This document shows, in pieces, positions 8,612 through 16,413 of a stretch of 32,859 bases of DNA. The DNA lies in assembly GCF_047920995.1 (NCBI RefSeq), contig NZ_JBLRWZ010000030.1, positions 1 through 32,859 on the forward strand. The letters run 5' to 3'. The notes under the pieces were generated by a model. The model ran no database searches. It was not told where the DNA came from and saw only the letters and a list, made by a program, of their open reading frames with translations. Made by a program: the position numbers and the translations under genes. This DNA is from Aliidiomarina sp047920995 (GTDB taxonomy: Bacteria; Pseudomonadota; Gammaproteobacteria; Enterobacterales; Alteromonadaceae). Position 1 is the first letter of the stretch, and every line of letters starts with the position of its first letter.

Positions 8612-9681
8612 TACGCATCTCCCTTATTTATCGTTGTTTTTATAGGACGTTCGCTACCAGAATGTTCAGGTTTACGATAGCGCAAGTTTACTTTGTATAG
8701 CGCATAATTAAGCGCAATTAAGCTTACCATCAGCAAAGCACCTACAAAATTGTGCATTACGGCCACCAGTAACGGTAAGCTTGCCACTACGTTAGTGATC
8801 CCCAATAGAATTTGGACAATGAGTAATACTGTAATTACAAACGTAAGGCGGCGTATCCAAGCGCTTTGCGCAAGGCGCCACAATTTCCACAACAATAGCG
8901 CCATAACCGCCATCACTACAATAGCGCCAAAGCGATGCGCAATATGCATGCTCATTCGCTCAGTATAGCTGTGTACTCCAAATTCGTAATTATCGGCCTC
9001 AGGTAATGAAAACGCGCCCGCAAAATCTAGGCGCTCTGCCCAGTTGCCTTCGCAGATTGGTAACTGAGTGCATGCCAATGCCGCATAATTTGCTGCTACC
9101 CAACCACCAGCGGCAATTTGCGCTATTACCACTACTAAGCTTGCCGCGGCAATAGTGCGCAATGCGTTTAAGTTTGTTTCCAACACCAACTGTGGCGGGT
9201 TTTCTCGTAAGTACAGCAACGCGAGTAAGCTAAATGTAGAGAAGCCACCTAACAAATGCAGCATTACGATTACCGGCTGCAAGTTCATGGTTACTGTCCA
9301 CATTCCCAGTGCCGCCTGGAAGGTAATGAGCGCCAAGATGAGCAGAGGCAGTTTAAGCGGCTTCCTTACTTCTCCAGTAGCTTTTAAACGCTGATGGCGG
9401 CGCACTGCAACAATCGCAATGGCCAGTACTAATAGGCCCAATATGCCTGCAGCATAACGATGAATCATTTCGTTCCAAGCTTTGAAGTGCTCCACTGGCC
9501 GTTCTGGAAAACGCATTTCTGCAGTGGTAACCGCAGTATCACTGTGGGGCACCGCTAAAAAACCATAACAGCCCGGCCAATCTGGGCAGCCCAAGCCCGC
9601 ATCGGTTAAACGCGTGTATGAGCCTAAAATAATCACCACCATCACAAGGCCTAGGGTAATTTTTAGTAAACGTTGCATCAT
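8611..9681 (-). CDS. ctaA: Heme A synthase (COX15/CtaA family)
   Basis: Oxidises the C8 methyl of heme O to the formyl group of heme A in the inner membrane. The 356-residue polytopic protein has about eight membrane segments and the family N-terminus with SYTRLTDAGLGCPDWPGCYG (about residues 21-40). Later histidine-bearing segments are WNEMIHRYAAG, MLHLLGGFSTFSLL, HIAHRFGA and VMHNFVGALL, which supply heme ligands in this family. Two adjacent ATG codons start the gene, with AAGGA 7 bases before the first. A 55-base gap separates it from the Sco-like gene upstream. Confidence 0.96.
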   Translation of the reverse strand: MMQRLLKITLGLVMVVIILGSYTRLTDAGLGCPDWPGCYGFLAVPHSDTAVTTAEMRFPERPVEHFKAWNEMIHRYAAGILGLLVLAIAIVAVRRHQRLKATGEVRKPLKLPLLILALITFQAALGMWTVTMNLQPVIVMLHLLGGFSTFSLLALLYLRENPPQLVLETNLNALRTIAAASLVVVIAQIAAGGWVAANYAALACTQLPICEGNWAERLDFAGAFSLPEADNYEFGVHSYTERMSMHIAHRFGAIVVMAVMALLLWKLWRLAQSAWIRRLTFVITVLLIVQILLGITNVVASLPLLVAVMHNFVGALLMVSLIALNYALYKVNLRYRKPEHSGSERPIKTTINKGDA

Positions 9682-9736
9682 CTTTTTATCCTTCTCATGC
9701 AGCCGTTATTCGCAGCTTGAAAACTAATAGTAATGG

Positions 9737-10321
9737 TTAACCAACTCGCGATAATTTCAATAGCTTCTGTAAATCTGATAATAAATCACGGCCTTGCATC
9801 ACCACATCACGGCGATCCTCACTACCTGGATACCACAGCACTACATTGCCTACAGGATCAATAATCATCAACGCATGCTCTGGGATTGTTACCAGCATTT
9901 CTTGTGCCTCTGGCGCATACACCAAGGTAACCATACTATCGGCCTGTAACTCTGGTAACTCTTGCGCTGAACCTACCCCCGCGATTGCCACTGGTAATAC
10001 GCGCTCTTGTTGCCGGCCTAGTGCGTGAAATAACTGCCCAGCCACGTAGAGGCTATTTAAGCAGGCTTCTTCGCAATGCTCTGGCATGCTATAAGCTATC
10101 CGCCACTTGGCGGGTAAAGCGGCATTAGCAGCTTCAGTAAACTGGATCTCAGGCTGTACCAAGTTCCCTTTATTACTTACACCGCTTTCATACCAACCCA
10201 TCGACAATACTAACTTTGCCGCAAGCAACGGCAATAGGAATACCGCAGCAACGATCAACAACACCCGTTGGTTCTTCTTCTTAAACTTTAATTGATCTGG
10301 TGTGAATTCTTGCTTACTCAT
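9737..10321 (-). CDS. Conserved unknown of the oxidase cluster: membrane-anchored, Sco-like Cys-x3-Cys protein
   Basis: I do not recognise a named family. The 194-residue protein has a charged N-terminus, one membrane segment (about 19-40) and a C-terminal domain that would face the periplasm. That domain has C83 and C87 in HCEEAC, then H149 in PEHALMIIDPVGNVV. This parallels the true Sco protein of the same cluster, where CPDIC is followed by a His just before a LVNPRG strand. Established context: a hypothetical gene occupies the slot between SURF1 and COX15 in Pseudomonas and relatives. Its start overlaps the SURF1 stop by 4 bases (ATGA), so it is co-translated with SURF1. Role in copper delivery or thiol reduction for oxidase assembly is inference. 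Confidence 0.85.
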   Translation of the reverse strand: MSKQEFTPDQLKFKKKNQRVLLIVAAVFLLPLLAAKLVLSMGWYESGVSNKGNLVQPEIQFTEAANAALPAKWRIAYSMPEHCEEACLNSLYVAGQLFHALGRQQERVLPVAIAGVGSAQELPELQADSMVTLVYAPEAQEMLVTIPEHALMIIDPVGNVVLWYPGSEDRRDVVMQGRDLLSDLQKLLKLSRVG

Positions 10322-11070
10322 TCCTGCTCCTGTTTCGCTGCCGGTTTCTCACGGCTAGCCACGAAGAAAATAATTAGTGCCGCTAACGCTAACCCAAACC
10401 ATTGCACCGCATAGGCATAATGTCGATGGGGTGTCATTACCACTACTGGCCACTCGCGCACGTAGCCAAATTCGGCATCTGGGCTTTGCAGCACCATAAA
10501 TGGCGCCAGCGGTAGATTTAGTGCTTGAGCCATTTTATCAAGCTCCGGGTATTGAATTCGCAATGGCCACCCCGGCTGCTCAGTAAAGCTTTGCTCACCG
10601 AGCATAAATGGATTTTCTGCCGGTAAGCGCACACGCCCAATCACGGTAACGGATTCTGTTGGCAAGCTTAGGTTGGGTAACTGGGCGCGGCTGCGCTCGC
10701 CAGGAATCCAACCTAAATTAACCGGCAGCAAGTAAGGGTTTAAATCTGCACTGGCGGCTAACGCCAGCACGTGATAGCCCGCCCTGCCTTGATGAATTTG
10801 GTTATCGATGTAAAACACATACTCTGGGTGTAAAGTTGCGGTAACTCGCACTTCTGAATCAGGCTGCGTAGCAGCTTGGGCAAGATTGTCTGCGTGTAAA
10901 ACGAATTGTTGTTCTGAGGCTTCATAGCGATCAATAATGGCTTGTTTTTCTTGCCCACGGTCGATTTGCCAAAAACCGAGCTTGACCATTACTACAATCG
11001 CAAGCAAAGTAATCAACAGCGCTCCAGGATGGAAGCGAAATAATAATGAACCGAGGCGAAGGACTGTCAT
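10318..11070 (-). CDS. SURF1 family cytochrome oxidase assembly protein
   Basis: Inner-membrane assembly factor linked to heme A insertion into oxidase subunit I. The 250-residue protein has the classic layout: one N-terminal membrane segment (about 17-33) ending in KLGFWQIDRGQEK, a large periplasmic domain, and a C-terminal segment (about 225-240) preceded by RHYAYAVQWFGLA. The start at 11070 has only a weak ribosome binding site. The next gene (Sco-like unknown) overlaps its stop by 4 bases. Its start is only 18 bases from the divergent DUF2909 start, so either its promoter lies inside that gene or it is read through from ctaE. Confidence 0.95.
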   Translation of the reverse strand: MTVLRLGSLLFRFHPGALLITLLAIVVMVKLGFWQIDRGQEKQAIIDRYEASEQQFVLHADNLAQAATQPDSEVRVTATLHPEYVFYIDNQIHQGRAGYHVLALAASADLNPYLLPVNLGWIPGERSRAQLPNLSLPTESVTVIGRVRLPAENPFMLGEQSFTEQPGWPLRIQYPELDKMAQALNLPLAPFMVLQSPDAEFGYVREWPVVVMTPHRHYAYAVQWFGLALAALIIFFVASREKPAAKQEQE

Positions 11071-11088
11071 AACAACTGAGGACCTGCC

Positions 11089-11307
11089 GTGTTAGATACT
11101 ATTCTCAAAATACTACTCGTCGCATTACTGCTTTATATCATTGCAAACTTATTTCGAGGCTTGTTCAGTGCGCTCAAAAACGATCCCGATGCACCGCCAA
11201 TGTCACATTACATAGGTCGTCGTGTGGCATATTCTGCGCTTGTGATCTTATTAATTATCCTTGCGCTTGCATTTGATATTACTACATTAAATCAGCGCCC
11301 CTACTAA
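11089..11307 (+). CDS. DUF2909 twin-transmembrane small protein
   Basis: A 72-residue protein with two hydrophobic helices (about 3-25 and 49-64) joined by a polar loop with KNDPDAPPMSHYIGRR. This matches the small DUF2909 (twin transmembrane) family, found next to SURF1 in oxidase clusters of Pseudomonas and Alteromonadales. The function is unknown; a role in oxidase assembly is inferred only from position. It starts with GTG at 11089, supported by GAGGA 6 bases upstream. It is the only plus-strand gene inside the minus-strand oxidase cluster. A terminator hairpin overlaps its stop codon. Confidence 0.82.
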   Translation: MLDTILKILLVALLLYIIANLFRGLFSALKNDPDAPPMSHYIGRRVAYSALVILLIILALAFDITTLNQRPY

Positions 11308-11326
11308 CCCGGGGCGCCACCTTTTT
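11295..11326 (+). terminator. Rho-independent terminator overlapping the DUF2909 stop
   Basis: A perfect 7-bp GC stem (GCGCCCC at 11295-11301 and GGGGCGC at 11311-11317) with a 9-base loop is followed by CACC and TTTTT (11322-11326) on the plus strand. The left arm is within the last codons of DUF2909 and the stop is in the loop. On the minus strand there is no T tract, so transcription of ctaE into SURF1 need not stop here. Confidence 0.6.
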
Positions 11327-11331
11327 GGTTG

Positions 11332-12219
11332 TTAAATAATATATACAAATACAAACAGTATCAGCCAAACCACATCTACAAAGTGCCAGTACCAAGCCGC
11401 CGCTTGAAAGCCAAATTGGTCATCTTTAGTAAAGTGCCCTGCCATTACCCTGCCTAGCATAATGATCAGTAAGGTAACCCCTAAGAACACGTGAATACCA
11501 TGTAAACCCGTTAATAGGAAGAAGGTATTCCCATACACGCCCGATTGCAGGGTAAGCCCTAAATCACGGTAAGCATGCACATACTCATACATTTGCAAGC
11601 CAAGGAAGATTAAGCCCAATACAATTGTAACAACCAACCAATTAGTTAACGCCTTCCGTTTCGCCTCTTCTAAGCCAACATGGGCAAAGTGCAGGGTTAC
11701 CGATGAAACCACCAAAATTGCGGTGTTAATCAATGGTAAACCTAACCAACCCATCGCCTCGGTTTCAGTGCCACCTGGCGTTAACGTTAATGGCCATATC
11801 GCTTCAAAGTTCGGCCATAAAATAGCACCGGTAGCCGCGTTGTTACTTGCACCGCCCAGCCATGGTAAGGCGATCATGCGCGCGTAAAACAAAGCACCGA
11901 AAAAAGCCATAAACAGCATTACTTCGGAAAAGATAAACCACAGCATACCTTGTCTGTAAGAACGGCCTAGCTGAGCGTTATACAAACCAGCGCGTGATTC
12001 CCGAATTTGATCACCAAACCAACCCACTAACATAATGATTAGTACCAAGAGGCCGGCACCTAGCACATAATGGCCAAAGCCTGCTTCTTGTCTTGATGCT
12101 TCAATTGTAAAATGGCCGGCACCAAAGGCGATTAAACCCAGCGCAAGAGCCCCCACGATTGGCCAGATACTCTGATCTGGCACGTAATATTTTGTATTAT
12201 CCGGTTTTTCAGTATTCAT
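11332..12219 (-). CDS. ctaE: Cytochrome c oxidase subunit III
   Basis: Third core subunit of the aa3/caa3-type oxidase; integral inner-membrane protein. The 295-residue sequence has about seven membrane segments, with the conserved HFAHVGLEEAKRK, GLHGIHVFLGV and YWHFVDVVWLILFVFVYI stretches typical of COX3 domains. The ATG at 12219 has AAGGGG 6 bases upstream. It begins 10 bases after the ctaG stop, continuing the ctaC-ctaD-ctaG-ctaE transcript. The next minus-strand gene, SURF1, starts about 260 bases further, with the opposing DUF2909 gene between. Confidence 0.97.
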   Translation of the reverse strand: MNTEKPDNTKYYVPDQSIWPIVGALALGLIAFGAGHFTIEASRQEAGFGHYVLGAGLLVLIIMLVGWFGDQIRESRAGLYNAQLGRSYRQGMLWFIFSEVMLFMAFFGALFYARMIALPWLGGASNNAATGAILWPNFEAIWPLTLTPGGTETEAMGWLGLPLINTAILVVSSVTLHFAHVGLEEAKRKALTNWLVVTIVLGLIFLGLQMYEYVHAYRDLGLTLQSGVYGNTFFLLTGLHGIHVFLGVTLLIIMLGRVMAGHFTKDDQFGFQAAAWYWHFVDVVWLILFVFVYII

Positions 12220-12229
12220 TCGAAACCCC

Positions 12230-12811
12230 TTATTCTGCCCGGCTGGCAGTAACCCGAACTTGGTCGGTTAGGTCATACATCATGTAAGATAATGTGAACC
12301 GCGTAATGTGATCTGGCAAATCAGGATCCAGATAGAATTGCATGGGCATTACAGCTCGCTCGCCTGCTGCTAAAGGTTGCTGCTCGAAACAAAAACATTC
12401 AGTTTTGTTTAAATACAGCGACGCTTCACCTGGGGATACTGAGGGTAATGCCTGCGCAATCACATTCTTATCGGTGCGGTTCTCAACATAAAAATTAACT
12501 ACTTTTACTTCACCTGGGTGAATTCGAATAGAACGAACCTCGGGAGAGAATTCCCATGGAACCCCACGGCTAACACGCGTGTGGAACTCCACGGTTACTA
12601 CCCGGGATTGATCAACCTGCATACCATCGATAGTTTGTGCAGCAGTATTGCTGGTACGGCCATTAAAGCCCGTTATTTCACAAAACTTTTCGTATAGCGG
12701 CACCAAGGCAAAACCAAAAGCAAACATCAACATCACCGAGGCCAATAGCCGAGTAATTATCCGGCTATTGTTCGGGCGCGCTGCTTTCTTTTCTTCGTTC
12801 TGTTCACTCAT
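12230..12811 (-). CDS. ctaG: Cytochrome c oxidase assembly protein CtaG/Cox11
   Basis: Copper chaperone that delivers CuB to oxidase subunit I; one N-terminal membrane anchor (about 20-40) and a periplasmic immunoglobulin-like domain. The 193-residue length is normal. The copper-binding Cys pair is in ECFCFEQQPLAAGE, and the family segment YEKFCEITGFNGRT directly follows the anchor. It starts 5 bases after the ctaD stop and ends 10 bases before ctaE, in the standard cox order. Confidence 0.96.
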   Translation of the reverse strand: MSEQNEEKKAARPNNSRIITRLLASVMLMFAFGFALVPLYEKFCEITGFNGRTSNTAAQTIDGMQVDQSRVVTVEFHTRVSRGVPWEFSPEVRSIRIHPGEVKVVNFYVENRTDKNVIAQALPSVSPGEASLYLNKTECFCFEQQPLAAGERAVMPMQFYLDPDLPDHITRFTLSYMMYDLTDQVRVTASRAE

Positions 12812-12816
12812 TGCAG

Positions 12817-14421
12817 TTATACCTTAGGTGGCACATCAAAGGTGTGGTATGGCGCCGGTGAAGGCACTGTCCACTCTAAGCCTTCAGCCCCTTCCCATGG
12901 TTTCGCTGGTGCGGGTTCGCCTTTCTTCAGAGCGCACTTCACAACTACAGCTAAGAAAATAAGCTGCGAGAAACCAAATAAGAACCCACCAACACTTACA
13001 ATCGCATTAATATCGGCGAACTGCAGGGCATAATCTGGAATTCGGCGCGGCATGCCTGCCAAACCAACGAAGTGCATTGGGAAGAACAAAATGTTTACTG
13101 AAATAAGCGAGCACCAGAAGTGCATCTTACTCAGAAAATCATCGTACATAACCCCAGACCACTTCGGTAACCAATAGTAGGCAGCAGCTAGAATCGAGAA
13201 TACCGCGCCCGATACCAACACATAATGAAAGTGAGCTACTACAAAGTAGGTGTCATGGTATTGGTAATCTACTGGTGTAATTGCCAGCATTACTCCGGAC
13301 AAACCACCAATGGTAAATAGCACCACAAACGCAATTGAGAATAACATCGGTGTTTCAAATGTCATTGCACCGCGCCACATGGTGCTTACCCAGTTAAATA
13401 TCTTCACTCCTGTAGGCACCGCGATCAGCATCGTCATATACATAAAGAATAGCGACGCAAAGGTTGGCATCCCGGTAGTGAACATATGGTGAGCCCATAC
13501 TAAGAACGACAAGCCTGCAATTGACGCGGTAGCGTATACCATTGAGGCGTAACCAAATAACCGCTTACGCGCAAATGCCGGAATGATTGCTGATACGATA
13601 CCAAACGAGGGCAGAATCATGATGTATACTTCAGGGTGCCCGAAGAACCAGAATAGATGCTGGAACAACACTGGGTCACCGCCACCCGCCGCATCAAAGA
13701 ATGATGTGCCAAAGTACTTATCAGTAAGTACCATGGTAACTACACCCGCCAATACTGGCATCACTGCAATAAGGAGGAATGCAGTAATAAACCATGTCCA
13801 TACAAACAGTGGCATCTTCATATAGTTCATGCCAGGAGCCCGCATGTTCATAATGGTAACGATTACGTTAATCGCACCCATGATCGAGCTCATGCCCATA
13901 ATATGCATCGCAAATACAAACAGCGCCGTGGAATCTGTACTGTAAGTAGTAGAAAGTGGAGCATAGAAGGTCCAGCCGAATGCTGGGGCACCACCGGGCA
14001 TAAAGAATGACGATAGCATAATCAGAAAAGCAAATGGTAAGATCCAAAATGACCAGTTGTTCATGCGTGGTAACGCCATGTCCGGCGCACCAATCATCAT
14101 TGGAATCATCCAGTTGGCTAAACCAACAAATGCTGGCATTACCGCACCAAATACCATAATCACACCATGCATGGTGGTCATTTGGTTGAAGAAATGCGGA
14201 TCAATAATTTGCATGCCTGGCTGGAACAATTCGGCGCGAATCATTAACGCCATGCTGCCGCCTAACAGGAACATCGCAAAACTAAACCATAAATACATCG
14301 TACCGATATCTTTATGGTTGGTAGTAAATAACCAACGTTTAATACCTGTTGGCTTGTGGTCGTGATGATCGTGATCATCATGCGCCGCTGGGGCGCTATG
14401 GGTATCAGTAATAGTGCTCAT
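12817..14421 (-). CDS. ctaD: Cytochrome c oxidase subunit I
   Basis: Catalytic subunit with heme a and the heme a3-CuB centre, reducing O2 to water and pumping protons. 534 residues, twelve membrane segments expected. Key residues: heme a ligand H85 in MHGVIM; CuB H262, proton-path E264 and cross-linking Y266 in GHPEVY; CuB H311 and H312 in WAHHMF; heme ligands H397 and H399 in VAHFHY. The GHPEVY glutamate marks it as an A-type oxidase rather than cbb3. The N-terminus is unusually rich in His and Asp (AHDDHDHHDHK, residues 13-23), possibly metal-binding. AGGGGG precedes the ATG by about 7 bases; ctaC ends 11 bases upstream. Confidence 0.98.
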   Translation of the reverse strand: MSTITDTHSAPAAHDDHDHHDHKPTGIKRWLFTTNHKDIGTMYLWFSFAMFLLGGSMALMIRAELFQPGMQIIDPHFFNQMTTMHGVIMVFGAVMPAFVGLANWMIPMMIGAPDMALPRMNNWSFWILPFAFLIMLSSFFMPGGAPAFGWTFYAPLSTTYSTDSTALFVFAMHIMGMSSIMGAINVIVTIMNMRAPGMNYMKMPLFVWTWFITAFLLIAVMPVLAGVVTMVLTDKYFGTSFFDAAGGGDPVLFQHLFWFFGHPEVYIMILPSFGIVSAIIPAFARKRLFGYASMVYATASIAGLSFLVWAHHMFTTGMPTFASLFFMYMTMLIAVPTGVKIFNWVSTMWRGAMTFETPMLFSIAFVVLFTIGGLSGVMLAITPVDYQYHDTYFVVAHFHYVLVSGAVFSILAAAYYWLPKWSGVMYDDFLSKMHFWCSLISVNILFFPMHFVGLAGMPRRIPDYALQFADINAIVSVGGFLFGFSQLIFLAVVVKCALKKGEPAPAKPWEGAEGLEWTVPSPAPYHTFDVPPKV

Positions 14422-14432
14422 AGCAATGCCCC

Positions 14433-15575
14433 CTATTGGTTACCTTGAATGTGATTGTGGATATCCGCAGCTTGCACAACATCGCCAGTATCGTTACCCC
14501 ACGCATTGCGTTGGTAGGTAACAACTGCTGCAATCTCACTCATACTCAAACTGTTTCGGAACGATTGCATTGCGCTGCCAGCCACGCCGTTCACCACCAC
14601 ATCAATATGGCGCGCGCGATCATTCAACGCCACTTCTGATCCGGCAATCGCCGGGAACACTCCGGGAATACCTTGGCCGTTTGGCTGATGGCATGCCGCA
14701 CATTGGGAAAGGTGAATTTGTTGACCAATGCGCATAAGCTCGTCTTTATCCATTTCCATAGACAATAAACGCTCTTCTTCAGCACGGCGTTCAGCTAAGC
14801 GCTGTTCTTCACCTTGAATCCAAGCCTCGAAGTCGGCTGGTTCTTTGGCAATCACCACAATCGGCATAAAGCCATGATCACGGCCGCACAGCTCAGCACA
14901 TTGGCCACGATAAATGCCTGGCTTATCTACGCGAGTCCATGCTTCGTTGATATAACCCGGGTTGGCATCTTTCTTCACTGCAAACTCAGGCACCCACCAA
15001 GAATGAATTACATCGTCTGAAGTAATCAGGAAGCGAACCTTTTTCCCGGTTGGGATCACTAATGGGCGGTCCACTTCAAGGAGATAGTTCTCAGTTTGCG
15101 GTAAGCGGCCATAAATCTGTTCTCGAGGAGTTGCCATGTTACTCAGATATTCAACATCGTAATCCAAGTAGCTGTAATGCCAACGCCATTGCGAACCGGT
15201 AACCAGAACACTGAGATCAGATTCACTGGTATCGTCCATTTTGATCAATGTAATAGTTGCCGGTACGGCCATCCCAATCAAAATCAAAAATGGGATTACT
15301 GTCCACGCAATTTCAACCTTTACGTTGTCATGGAACTTCGCTGGTTCAACACCACGGCTTTTGCGATGCCGAACGATTGAAATGAACATTGCAGTGAAAA
15401 CCACTACGCCAATAGCAACGCAAATATAAAAAACCAACATGTGCAGATCGTACACTTGCCGGCTTATATCGGTTGCACCACGGGTAAGATTTAACTGGCT
15501 TGGTTGCGCCGAAGCAATGGTTGCTGTGAACAACGCTATCGCACCGACGAGCAGGCTCGTTAGTCTCACTTTCAC
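14433..15575 (-). CDS. ctaC: Cytochrome c oxidase subunit II with fused cytochrome c domain (caa3 type)
   Basis: Receives electrons and passes them through CuA to subunit I. Start: a GTG at 15575 with AGGAG 7 bases upstream gives a 380-residue protein beginning with a clean signal peptide ending ASA-Q near residue 24; longer ATG starts at 15602 and beyond lack a ribosome site. Two membrane segments (about 45-65 and 90-110) precede the cupredoxin domain with CuA ligands H191, C226, E228, C230, H234 and M237. A Glu/Arg-rich linker (about 255-275) leads to a C-terminal cytochrome c domain with CAACH (C292, C295, H296) and probable axial M336. The fused heme domain defines the caa3 type. First gene of the oxidase transcript. 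Confidence 0.97.
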   Translation of the reverse strand: MKVRLTSLLVGAIALFTATIASAQPSQLNLTRGATDISRQVYDLHMLVFYICVAIGVVVFTAMFISIVRHRKSRGVEPAKFHDNVKVEIAWTVIPFLILIGMAVPATITLIKMDDTSESDLSVLVTGSQWRWHYSYLDYDVEYLSNMATPREQIYGRLPQTENYLLEVDRPLVIPTGKKVRFLITSDDVIHSWWVPEFAVKKDANPGYINEAWTRVDKPGIYRGQCAELCGRDHGFMPIVVIAKEPADFEAWIQGEEQRLAERRAEEERLLSMEMDKDELMRIGQQIHLSQCAACHQPNGQGIPGVFPAIAGSEVALNDRARHIDVVVNGVAGSAMQSFRNSLSMSEIAAVVTYQRNAWGNDTGDVVQAADIHNHIQGNQ

Positions 15576-15738
15576 TCGACTTCTCCTCTTATTCTTAGGC
15601 ATCTTCAGGTGCTGGGGGCAGAGTATGAAGATTTCGAAGAACAAAGAGGTTAGCAAGGCAGGAACAACATTTCCCCAAAAAATCCCAATGCTTGCATAAC
15701 CTTTTGTTATTATTTTTTGCCTTAATGGCAATTATTGT

Positions 15739-15780
15739 TTAGGTATTATCAAGTCGCTGAAACGAATTACTTAGGTATTA
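15739..15780. repeat. Direct repeat pair upstream of ctaC
   Basis: TTAGGTATTA occurs twice in the same orientation, at 15739-15748 and 15771-15780, 32 bases start to start, close to three helical turns. It lies about 160-205 bases upstream of the ctaC start. Such phased repeats are often regulator sites; the regulator is unknown and the role is inference. Confidence 0.4.
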
Positions 15781-15854
15781 CGCACATAAGTATACTTCTT
15801 CGTAACCACAGCGGGTTATTTGATGTGGATCAAAATACCACCAAAAATGTTAAT

Positions 15855-15881
15855 AAAAAAGGGGTTGTTGTTAACAACCCC
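15855..15881 (-). terminator. Rho-independent terminator for lexA-sulA
   Basis: Perfect 9-bp stem GGGGTTGTT/AACAACCCC (15861-15881) with a 3-base loop. On the minus strand it is followed directly by TTTTTT (complement of 15855-15860). It lies about 100 bases beyond the sulA stop and separates lexA-sulA transcription from ctaC, which is read in the same direction. Confidence 0.7.
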
Positions 15882-15984
15882 TGGGGAAACTCCAAAATTT
15901 TTGGAGTGAGTGGAGACGGAATGTTTGTTTTTTAAACAAAGCTGTTCATTTAATAATCTCGCTAAGATTTCTTAGTGCTTGTTT

Positions 15985-16413
15985 TTAATGCACCGCAGCT
16001 GGTTGATAATCAGGTGCAAAGATAAAGTTCAACGCTTTGCTGGCTTTTGCCGCCAATTGAATCCGCTGCTTATCACGGCCGCTATAAGGTGTTAACCAAG
16101 CGATAACAAGTTGGCTATTATCAATAAGTAACGCCTGTTCCGTAGCCCACAACGCGGTTTCGCTGTTGCTAGTAGACACCTTACGAATGCGATCTGGCCG
16201 AATACCTGCCGCGATAAGCTGAGCGATAAGTGTACGCGGGGGCTTACCGATTACAGTAACCCATTGGTCATCGCGCTTACGCATCGTGCTTAAGGTTGCC
16301 CAAAGTTGCTGATGCATTGCTTGTTCAGAAACATTTACACATTGAGTGGCAGTATTTTCGTTGCCCCAAACCCCAGGGTGGGCAAATTTCCGAGCTAAAG
16401 AAGAATAATTCAT
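15985..16413 (-). CDS. sulA: SulA-like SOS cell division inhibitor
   Basis: SOS-induced protein that binds FtsZ and blocks septum formation. The 142-residue product is short for SulA (E. coli about 169) but has the family core: an N-terminal variable part, then WVTVIGKPPRTLIAQLIAAG, the IRKVSTSNSETALWATEQAL stretch and IAWLTPYSGRDKQRIQLAA. No membrane segment. The ATG overlaps the lexA stop by 4 bases (ATGA), so it is co-translated with lexA and shares its SOS control; the lexA-sulA pairing is also known in Pseudomonas. Identity rests on family resemblance and context rather than catalytic residues. Confidence 0.82.
   Translation of the reverse strand: MNYSSLARKFAHPGVWGNENTATQCVNVSEQAMHQQLWATLSTMRKRDDQWVTVIGKPPRTLIAQLIAAGIRPDRIRKVSTSNSETALWATEQALLIDNSQLVIAWLTPYSGRDKQRIQLAAKASKALNFIFAPDYQPAAVH

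Larger units (their letters stand above)
15576..15984. other. Gene-free region between sulA and ctaC, rich in repeats
   Basis: 409 bases without a convincing gene. The part nearest ctaC is AT-rich and should hold the ctaC promoter and leader; no confident -35/-10 pair can be chosen. It holds a 10-base direct repeat TTAGGTATTA at 15739-15748 and 15771-15780. The part nearest sulA holds four inverted repeats: 15861-15881, 15889-15907, 15924-15940 and 15962-15975. A 66-codon TTG-started plus-strand frame (15735-15935) runs through these palindromes and looks fortuitous. Confidence 0.7.

Noticed and set aside
12842..14365. Several plus-strand open frames of 60-102 codons antisense to ctaD
   Set aside because: Shadow frames of a strongly conserved membrane protein gene; none has a ribosome site or family resemblance.
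15576..15731. Longer N-terminus for ctaC (start at 15731 or 15602)
   Set aside because: The GTG at 15575 has AGGAG at ideal distance and begins a standard signal peptide; the longer forms lack a ribosome site and bury the signal.
15735..15935. 66-codon plus-strand open frame between sulA and ctaC
   Set aside because: It has a TTG start, no ribosome site, and runs through three inverted repeats; its composition does not look like protein.
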